A stretch of 56,651 bases of DNA, from positions 8,073 through 64,723 of the forward strand of contig JAPLOH010000242.1 of assembly GCA_026400845.1 (NCBI GenBank). Reading direction: 5' to 3'. The notes under the pieces are model-generated. The model saw nothing but the letters and a program-made list of their open reading frames with translations, ran no database searches and was not told the origin of the DNA. Positions 38,739 through 47,700 of this stretch are shown piece by piece; positions within the stretch are counted from its first letter, which is position 1; every line of letters begins with the position of its first letter. This DNA comes from Alphaproteobacteria bacterium. GTDB lineage: Bacteria; Pseudomonadota; Alphaproteobacteria; Acetobacterales; Acetobacteraceae. Made by a program: the position numbers and the translations under genes.

Positions 38739-41700
38739 TCAACGCGCCGCAATGCCGGTGAGACGGCCGCTGCCATCGCCGATCACCGCGAAGGGGGCCC
38801 AGTAGAACGGGTGCGCGACATCGGGGTTGAGATCGACGCCAGCGCCGTCGAGCATGCCGAGTTCGGCGGCGCGAAGGGCCTCGGCGATGCCGTACTCTGG
38901 GTTGTCGCGCAACTGGCGGAGCATGACGGCGACGAGATAGGCCGCCGTCTGGTCGTTGACCGCCCAGTGGGTGACCATGAGCGCCCGGGCCCCGGCGTAG
39001 AAGAAGCTGCGGGCGAGGCCCGAGAGGCTTTCGCCGGCGACAATGCCACCGGGGCCGCCGGAGTTGCAGGCCGACAGGATGACCAGGTCGGCGTCAAGGT
39101 TGAGGGTGGCGACCTTGGAGGCCGAGAGCAGCGCGCCTATGGCGTCGCTGGCGCCGGAGGGCGCCGAGGTGACGATCGCCGGCTCGGTCTGGCAGGCGAT
39201 CTCGGAGGGCAGCAGCGCATGGGTGGAGAATTGCAGCACCCGGTAGTCGCGCAGATCGCGGCTCAACACGTTGGCAGCCGTAAAGGCCGGGCCGAGCAGT
39301 TCCTCGCTGGTCTGAGCACCGAGCAAGAGGCGGGCGGCTTCGAGTTCGCGCTTGGCGAATGGCAAAGTGGAGAGTTCGGCCAAAGTCTTGGCACTGCTGC
39401 CGCATTCGGCGGCGGGGAAGGTCCGGCGCGCCTGATCGAGGGTGATCGGGGTGAACTCGCCGAACCCGAACCAGGGCCTCGCCGCTCGCGACCCACCGGC
39501 GATCTTGCGCAGCGAGACGAAATTACCGGGCGAGGGCACATGACTGAGGCTGAAACTTCGGAGCAGCCAGGGGGCCCGGTTCAGCGCGTCGGGCCGGCTC
39601 GGGGCAGTCAGCAGCAGGTCGAACGGAATGGCCAACAAGGGGCCGACAGGCGCGATGGCGAGGGCGGAGATACCCTCCAGCCCTTCGCTCACCGGGGCCA
39701 GGGTGGCGGTGTAGATCGCGTGCGCCGCCTCGGTGTCGAATGGCCCCAGGACGCCATCCTCGGTCTCGATCGACCCGCGGACGCGCCCGACCAACTCCGC
39801 CATCCGCCCGAGCCCGCCTTGCGTGCGTGCCACAGCGAGCCGGTCCTTGCGGACGAGGAAGACCCAGCCGGAGTCGGCGTTCAACGTCATCGCGACAAAT
39901 GCCTCGGTGGGGCGGAGTGCGGACTGCACGGTAGCCGTCGAGACGACCTGCTGGACAAGCTGGCCATAGTTCGGCGCTGCTGCCTGCAATGCGGAATCGG
40001 CCTCGGCGAGGGCCGTCCGCGACAGGCTGATCGTGGTGTCGAGTTCTTCGACTTCCGGCGCCTGGGCGCCGACGCGCTGCACGATGTCGTCTCGTCGGCG
40101 ATAGAGTTCGGCGAGCACCACACTCGCGTCCTGACGGGCACGGACCGCATCGGCGACTTGTGGATTCTTTGCGTTCTCGCCGAGCCGAACGGTGGCCTGC
40201 GCGATCTGCTGGCTGGTGATGCCGCCCTGGGCGACCTGGGCGATGGCGAACATCTCGGCGTACAGGCTCTGCCGCTCGTCCGGCAGGCGGTCGGCTCGGG
40301 CGGCGTAAATGTCGAGGCACCCGGCGACGAAGCCGGGATCGGTGCCGGCTTTGAGCTCCGTCAACGTTTTCGCCCCGCCTCGGCATTCGCGCAGCGCAGT
40401 GTCGTGATTGCCGGCCAGCGCCAATTGCCGTGCGCGCACCATGCGGGTGTTGGCCACCGGTTTGCTGCCCGGAAGCACGCGGCCGAATGCGGTGACCGCG
40501 CGGTCCAGGCCGTCGCTTGCCGCGTCGTGCCGTCCGGCCGCGGCCTCGGTCATGGCGCCGGCACGATGGAGCCGGGCCATCAGCAGCGGCTGGGTGATGC
40601 CGTTGCCGCGGGCGAGGTCGTTCGCCTCGCGCAGAATTGCTGCGCTTTCGGCGATGCGCCCGAGGTCCCGCAGCACGAGCCCGCGATAGCGCCACACTTC
40701 GATGAGGCCGAACAGGGCGGATCGCGCCACCGGATCGGTGACCAGTTCACGCGAGGGCAGCAGATCGGTGATATTGCTCGGCCCCGAGCGGACAAAGCGT
40801 GAGGCCGGCGGAATGGCCCGCGCGGCGACGACGCCGGGCGGCAGGGAGCGGCGATACTCAGCCTCCGCCCGCATCAGCAGCCGCAACGCCTCGTTGGGAT
40901 CGTTGCGGTTCTTGGCATGCAGGGCACGATAATGCGCGAGCCGCGCCGTGGCGAGCGGGTCAGCAGCGCGGCCCACCAGTGCGGCGGCCCGATTGAACAA
41001 CTGCCCGGCCTCCTGCTCGCGCGCCTGGTTCGACAGTTGCAGCGCGAGATAGGTCAGCGGCGTGACGATATTGGGGTCGTCGCGGCCAAGGGCGCGCTCC
41101 TGCAAGGCCAGCGCGGCGCGGAAAGCAACCTCCGCCTGCCCGGGATCGTCGGCGAGATTGGCCCGTGTGCCGGCCTCGATCAGCTGGTCGTACTGCCCGA
41201 TATCGCCGGAGCCAAAGGAGGCCGACGCCAGACGTTCGGCGAACAGCGCTATCGCGGCGGAGCGTTGCTGCCCTGGCGCCGGCGTGGCCCGACCGGTGCC
41301 GATGGCCATCGCGCGCTCAATCACCGGCAATGCGGGCAGCACGCCGTCGGCATACCATGTCGATCCGCCAACCGTTGCCACGAGCGCGACATGCGGCCAG
41401 CCACCGAGGCGGCGTGTGCACGACATGACGAGAGCGGGAACATTGCCGAGGATGATGCTTTCGCTCGGCTCGCCACAGGAGAACCGGGTGTCGATCGCCG
41501 TTCGCCATGCCCCACTTACCATTGCCTGGCGCAGCGAAACTGCTGCGGGTGCGGTGCGTAAGCGGGCACTCGGTTGCAGCCATGTGCCACAGAAGATACC
41601 GACGCCTGTCCCGGCGATTGCTGCCTGGGTACAGGCCTCGCCGGCGCTGTTGTCTCCAATGTCAACTTGGCTGAGCGAGGCCGCCGCGCCGCCGACATAG

Positions 41701-41783
41701 GCGTCGAGCGGTGGCTTCGAGCAGGAAGACGCTGAAAGCAGCATCGCCAAGGTCAGGCGCCGCCACACCCTACAGATCTTCAC
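38739..41783 (-). CDS. TPR-CHAT domain protein (caspase-like peptidase), predicted lipoprotein/exported
   Basis: C-terminal CHAT domain: 'VLQFSTHALLP' (His), 'DLVILSACNSGGPGGIVAGESLSGLARSFFYAGARALMVTHWAVNDQTAAYLVAVMLRQL' (Cys); N-terminal TPR-like region 'NIVTPLTYLALQLSNQAREQEAGQLFNRAAALVG...'. GTG start at 41783 gives the signal VKICRVWRRLTLAMLLSASSC with a lipobox-like end. The upstream part of ORF 38739..42074 lies inside tpsA out of frame. Confidence 0.9.
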   Translation of the reverse strand: MKICRVWRRLTLAMLLSASSCSKPPLDAYVGGAAASLSQVDIGDNSAGEACTQAAIAGTGVGIFCGTWLQPSARLRTAPAAVSLRQAMVSGAWRTAIDTRFSCGEPSESIILGNVPALVMSCTRRLGGWPHVALVATVGGSTWYADGVLPALPVIERAMAIGTGRATPAPGQQRSAAIALFAERLASASFGSGDIGQYDQLIEAGTRANLADDPGQAEVAFRAALALQERALGRDDPNIVTPLTYLALQLSNQAREQEAGQLFNRAAALVGRAADPLATARLAHYRALHAKNRNDPNEALRLLMRAEAEYRRSLPPGVVAARAIPPASRFVRSGPSNITDLLPSRELVTDPVARSALFGLIEVWRYRGLVLRDLGRIAESAAILREANDLARGNGITQPLLMARLHRAGAMTEAAAGRHDAASDGLDRAVTAFGRVLPGSKPVANTRMVRARQLALAGNHDTALRECRGGAKTLTELKAGTDPGFVAGCLDIYAARADRLPDERQSLYAEMFAIAQVAQGGITSQQIAQATVRLGENAKNPQVADAVRARQDASVVLAELYRRRDDIVQRVGAQAPEVEELDTTISLSRTALAEADSALQAAAPNYGQLVQQVVSTATVQSALRPTEAFVAMTLNADSGWVFLVRKDRLAVARTQGGLGRMAELVGRVRGSIETEDGVLGPFDTEAAHAIYTATLAPVSEGLEGISALAIAPVGPLLAIPFDLLLTAPSRPDALNRAPWLLRSFSLSHVPSPGNFVSLRKIAGGSRAARPWFGFGEFTPITLDQARRTFPAAECGSSAKTLAELSTLPFAKRELEAARLLLGAQTSEELLGPAFTAANVLSRDLRDYRVLQFSTHALLPSEIACQTEPAIVTSAPSGASDAIGALLSASKVATLNLDADLVILSACNSGGPGGIVAGESLSGLARSFFYAGARALMVTHWAVNDQTAAYLVAVMLRQLRDNPEYGIAEALRAAELGMLDGAGVDLNPDVAHPFYWAPFAVIGDGSGRLTGIAAR

Positions 41784-44700
41784 GCGACACGTTCGGCAGG
41801 AGTATTTCGGCCTCGTCCACCGTGTCATGCGCCGGCCGGATGTCGAAGTCCCGGATCGGCTTGATCTGGTAGAGCGCATTCGGGCCCGGCGTGATGGAAG
41901 AAATCTGTGCGGCCGCCTGACCGCCGACGCCGCGCACGGTGCCCGATAGCGTTGCAGCCCCGCGCGAACCCCGGGGATAGGCAATGTAGAGCCCGCCGAG
42001 CGATACGTTGCCCGAGAGATTCGCACGGCTGCCGAGGTTGACGAGCAGCGTGGTCGTTTCGGCAACCAGGCCACCGATCTGATCGATCACCCCGGTCCCG
42101 GCGAGGTCGATACGCAGAGTCTGGCTCGCCGAACCGGTGACGCCCCTGACTGCGACGTTCCTGCCGATCAAGAGATTCTGTGTGGCAATGAACGTCCCGC
42201 CAACCGAGGATGCATAGGTCGGCCATGCCGTCGCGGGCGACGAACTTATCGGGAGCGACGCCTCGCCGGTCAGCAAAACCGCGCCGTCACTCAGCAGCAC
42301 GAGCGCGCTCTGGCCGCCATTGACGCCGCCGATGGAAAGTTTGGGCACGCCGATGGTGCCGCTGATCACGACGCTCGTTGGCGCTACCATCGTCACATCG
42401 GGGGCTGAGATCGTGCTTCCGGCCGACATCAGGAAGCTACCGGCAGCACGCATTGTCGTCGCCCCTGATGCCACCGAAATCTTGGCCGACGCGCCAAGGG
42501 AGAGATCGCCGAGGGATTGCAGCCTCAGGCCATTGGCGGCCTGGGCCAAGCCGTTGATCTGAAACGATGAGGTGTTATGCAGACCCACGGCCCCGTTCGT
42601 CGATACTAACGCATCAACCGCGCCGATCGCATTTGCGGCACCCACCGGGTCCAGCACGATGCTGTCGAGCGCACTGGCGCTCAGCCGGGTTGCAATGATC
42701 CGCCCGGCCCCCTGCACCGGAGCGGCACCCTGCGCCAGTTCGGGGATTTCGAGGATACCGCCGAGCGGAACGCTCAGCAAAACAAGCGCGTTGCTGCCGA
42801 TCGCCGAGATCGTGCCGCCAACATCGATCGTCCCACCCGCCGCCAGCGCTGACAGCGACACCGTTCCGTCATTGGCCGTCGCACCGATATAGCTTCCACG
42901 ATCCTGGGTGAAGGAGCCCAACCGGGAAAGCAGCTGCACCCCGACCCCGCCGGCGACGATACTGCCGGCGACCTGCTCCACTCCCTTGGTGCCGGTAATG
43001 GTGGTCTCGGCACCGGTCAGCACATTGCCGGTGATCTGTAGCGGGACGGTGGTGTTGAGGATGAAGCGGCTGGGGGTAGTCACGCCGTTCACCACGGCAA
43101 TGCGGTTGGAGCTCGAATCCAGCACGATGCTCCCCGCCGCGCGGGCCGATAGGCCCTGCACGAATACGGTGCCCTTGCTGCCGGCCGAGCTGCTCTGAGA
43201 GATGCCTCCCGTGGCACTGTCCAGCGACAGCACTCCCTGCGGCGCGATGACGCTCGCGCCGAGGCCGATCGATCCCTGAGTGGTGATGCTCACCGAGGTC
43301 GCCGAGGTAATCGCGGCGGCGGGGAACTGCACGAAGCTGCCATGGTCGGATCGAAGCGACAGCAGGTCGGTCCCCGTCGCACTGGCTGTGATGCCGCCCG
43401 ACACCTGCTGGATACCAAGATCGCTGGACAGGCTGACTCCCCCAGCGCCCGAGACGTTGCCGAGGACGGTCATCACACCGGTGGTGCTCACCGCCAGGCG
43501 TTGGCTCGCATTGACCGGCCCGATCACCGTCATCGCGCCGGTGGAACCCAGCACGAGGTCTCCCGAGAGGGTGGCGAGGCTTCCCAGCGCGGCGATGGAG
43601 TTGGTCGGCGACGGAAGGGAGACCGAGGCAGACTGCGGAACCCCGGCGAGTCCGGTCTGGTCGGACAGCAGCGTCGTGCTGATGCGCCCGTTCGGCGCGC
43701 TGATCCCGCCGGCCGCCGCGAGAGCGATTGTGCCCGCACTCAGCACGCCGGTATCGATGCCGGAGCCAAGGGACAAAGCCCCCGCGGACAGACCGATGGC
43801 GAGATGCGCGATGTTCGATGCCCCGCCGACGCCAGCGTTGCCGGCGGTGATCGTCCCTACCACCACCAGCGGTCCGGCATTGGCCAGCATGAAGTCGCCG
43901 ACAGTGTTGACTGACGCCAGGCTAGCGATCGCGTTGGTCCCAAGCAGACTGACCGAGGTCGCCGAGGCGACGGAAGCGGTCGGATTAGGCCCCTTGAACG
44001 CGTTCGTCGTAATACTGCCGCTGCTGCCCTCGATGATCGCGGAGGCGGTGAGCAGCGTCACCGTACCGCCGGACAGGCTCGCCGCCTGGCCTGAGTTGCC
44101 GATCGTGATCGAACCGCCGGAGGTAATGCGCAGCGTCGACGTATTGGCGGCCAACGGTAGCGCAGTGCCGCCGGCCACAACGGCACCGCTGACCGTCACT
44201 GCGAGCGTATCGTTGAGCAGGAGGTTGCCGGCCGAAGTGAAAACACCCAGCTCCGCAAAAACATTCGCCGCCTCGAGCGTGACCGAGGTGGCCGATACCT
44301 GCGCCAACCCCGCCGCCGGACCGCTCAGCCGGTTGGCAGTGAGAACGCCGCCGGATTGGGTGAGCGCCCCGGCCGATTGCAGCGAAATCGTGCCGGCCGT
44401 GAGGTTTGCGGCAATCGCGAGATCGCTGGCCGACGCCAGCGTGAGAGTTGTCGTATTTGCCGCGTTCGGGGGAGCAGGAGCGCCTAGCACAATCGCACCG
44501 GCCGCTGTCATCGGCGTGCTGGAATTGATGAACACGTCGCCCACCGCATTTATGGCCGCGAGCACGCTGATGGCGTTGCGGTCCGACAGGTCGATCGCTG
44601 GTGCTTTTGCCACACTTTGACCAGTAGCGGGGAGTAACAGCAGGCTCGCGGTGATCGCCCCGTTCGGCTCTGTGATTGCACCGGTCGGCATCAGGACCAC

Positions 44701-47700
44701 CGTGCCGGCGTTGATCCCACCCGGCCGGGTCGCATCACCGATCGTCAGCGCGCCAAAGACGCTCACACTCACGGTCGCCGCATTGCCGGCTGATGGCGCC
44801 TGCACCCCGCCCGCGGTGATGGTGCCAACGACGGCGAGCGGCACGGAATTGCGGATGGTAATATTCCCCCGCGCTCCAAGTTCGCCGATCGCCGCGATGG
44901 TGTTGCTGCCGTCGAGCTGGATCAGCGTTGCGGTCGGCGGGGCTCCGGGAAGGCGGAGATCGTTGAGCAGGCCGGCGACAATCGTTCCTGCCGGTTCGCT
45001 GATAGTACCGGTGGCAGCGAGCCCCACCGTCCCGGCGTTGAGCACCGCCGGCGCGCTTGCGGTGCCCAATGCGAGATTGCCGCTCACGATCAGGCCGACC
45101 GCCGCGCTGTTGCGCGGGTCGGGCGCGGCAATACTGCCGGCGGACAGTGTGCCGGTGACCGCAAGATCGCGCTGGTTGCGGAATATCAAACTCCCGCTGG
45201 CGCTGAACTGGCTGATCTCCGCGACCGAATTGATCCCGGTCAGCGTCACGTCAGTGGCCGTCGGGATCGTGAGACCAGTGAAGGGGCCGGTCAGCAATTT
45301 TGCATTGATCGAGCTGTTGGGATTCTCCGCGATCGCTCCGGCGGCGATGATGGACACGGTCCCCGCCGAAATCAGTGCGACCGTGCTGCCCTGCCCGATC
45401 GTGAGGCTGCCGGTAGTGGTGATCGACAGCATTGAAGCCGGGCCGGCGGCGAGCGTTCCGACGACGATGACCGAGGCGATGTCCGAGATCGAGAAATTGC
45501 CCGAGGTCGTGAAGCGGCCGATCTGGTTGATGATGTTGGTGCCATGCAGGTCGGCCTCCAATGCCTGGCCGACCGCCGCCCCCGGCCCGGGGCCGATGAG
45601 CTGGTTCGCGACGATGCCGCCGCTGACCTCGACGATGCTGCCGGACGACAGCAGCGATACCGTGCCGGCATTGATCACCGAAGGCGCCCCGACCTGGCCG
45701 ATCCGCAGGTCTCCCAGCACCGTCAGTTCGGCCAAAGCGGTATTGCCGGCGATGTTGCCGCCCCCCGGCCCCGCGCTGATGACGCCACTGATCACAACAC
45801 CGGCCGCATTGGTGATCCGGATGTTCCCAGAGGCGACAAAATTGCCGAGGACCCCGAAAAGATTGCTGCCAGTGAGATTGACCGACGTCGCCGATGTGAT
45901 CGCCGCACCCTGGCCCGGTCCGTTCAGCGTGTTGGCCTGCAGAATTCCGCGCGGCTGGGTGATCGCGCCCGAGGCCAGCAGGTCGATGCGTCCGGCACTC
46001 AGGGCCGCAATCTGGCTGCTGCTGCCAAGTGCGAGGTCACCGCCGGCCTGGAGAGAAATCGTCGCGGTATTGGCGGGATTGGGGGCCGGCACCACGCCGG
46101 CGGTGACCGCACCGCCAATCACCAGCCCGGTTGCGTTGACGAAGGCGATATTTCCGGTCGCGGCAAAGCCACCGAGGGTAGTGACGGTATTGGCCCCACG
46201 CAGCGATACCGAAGTCGCGGTGGCAATCGTGGCGCCCGTTTGCGGCCCGCTCAACGCGTTGGCGGCGATCGTGCCATTGACCTCGGTGATCGCCCCACCG
46301 CCGAGCAATACCACCGTCCCGGCGTTGACGACCGAGCGGACCGAGGAGCTGCCGATAACGATGCTGCCCGGCGTCTCAATCCGCGCCGTGGCGGTATTCG
46401 CCACATTCGGCGCCGAGACCGTTCCCGCCTGCAACAGACCGAGCACCGTCACGCCTGTGGGATTCACCAGGTTGAAGCTGCCCGCTGTCACCACGGTGCC
46501 AAGTACCGGCACGGCATTACCGGACGCGGTCAACGCTGCGCTCCCGGCCGCGACATCGAGCCGTGTGACGCCAGTGAGGGCTGCGGATTGGGCAATCGCC
46601 CCGCTGGCATTCAGCGAAAGCACGCCGATACCGCCAGCGTCGAAGCCGGTGACCGCGATGCTTCCGGCCGTCGTCGACGCCGTCGCTCCGGGGGAAGATG
46701 GCGCGGCGCCGATCTGCAGGCTCGCCGCCGTCATCCCCGCGGTGCTGGCAAGCGCGAGCCCACTCCCGCCACCCAGGGTGATCGGCAACCCCAGCGTGGA
46801 TGGCGCCAATGCGATGGTACCACTCGTCGAGGCGTTGAGCGGGTTGAGCGCCGGGTTGGCCCAGGTGAGCGCGTCGCCGATGAGGGCAATCGTCCCGCCC
46901 GGCCCGGCGGAGACCGGTGCCGCAATCGTCACCCCGCCGGCGCCGGAGTTGACGAACACGGACCCCGCGGAGGTCGCGAGCGGCCCGGCGATCGTCATCG
47001 CAGTTTGGTCGGTGATGGCAATATCGCCACTCGCCGTGGCCCCGCCGAGCACCCCGAAGCGGTTGGCCCCGGAGAGGGCGATCACGTTCCCGGCGGCAAT
47101 GAGCGTGCCCGTGGTGATCGTGGCGTTCGGCTCTGTGATCGCCCCACCGGCGGTCAAACGGAGCGAGCCAGCGGATAGTGCGGCCGCCTGCGTCGTACTG
47201 CCCAGCGCGAGTGCTCCGCCCGCGTTCAGCGTCATCGCCCCGCCGGCGCTCACTGTGCCGAGAATGGCGAGGGCGCCGCCGGTGCTCATGGCAAGGGCGC
47301 CAGTGACGCGCATCGACCCAAAATTTGCCACCGCATTGCTGCCGGTCAACGTGGCGGCGGCGGAGTTGGTAACGGTGGAACCGGCGACCGTACCGCTCAG
47401 CAGATTGGCGTAGAGTACGCCGTTGGTCTCGAAAACGCCGCCTGTACCTACCAGCCCGACCGTCCCGGCCGTAATGATGGCCGCCGATCCGGGCTGGCCG
47501 AGCGTCAGTGTCCCGGTCGAAGAAAGCAGCAAGGCGCTGGTATTGGAAGCCAGCGGCGTGAGCGCGCCGCCGGCGGTGATCGTGCCGGTCGCCAGGAGAT
47601 CGCCCGTGTTCAGCAGCGTGAAGCCACCGGACGTCAGCACCGACGTCAGCGTGCCGACATTGATCGCCGAGCCGGTGAAGGTGGCCGCCCCGGCGGAGAC

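Noticed and set aside
38421-40802. 793-aa plus-strand ORF antisense to the CHAT gene
   Set aside because: Composition-driven; the minus frame has intact CHAT motifs.
44651-47413. 920-aa ORF antisense to tpsA (plus 43280..44620 and 45544..47178)
   Set aside because: Mirror ORFs caused by GC-rich biased codons and the repeat structure of tpsA; low-complexity Pro/Ala/Val translation with no family features, whereas the minus frame has signal peptide, TPS domain and operon context.
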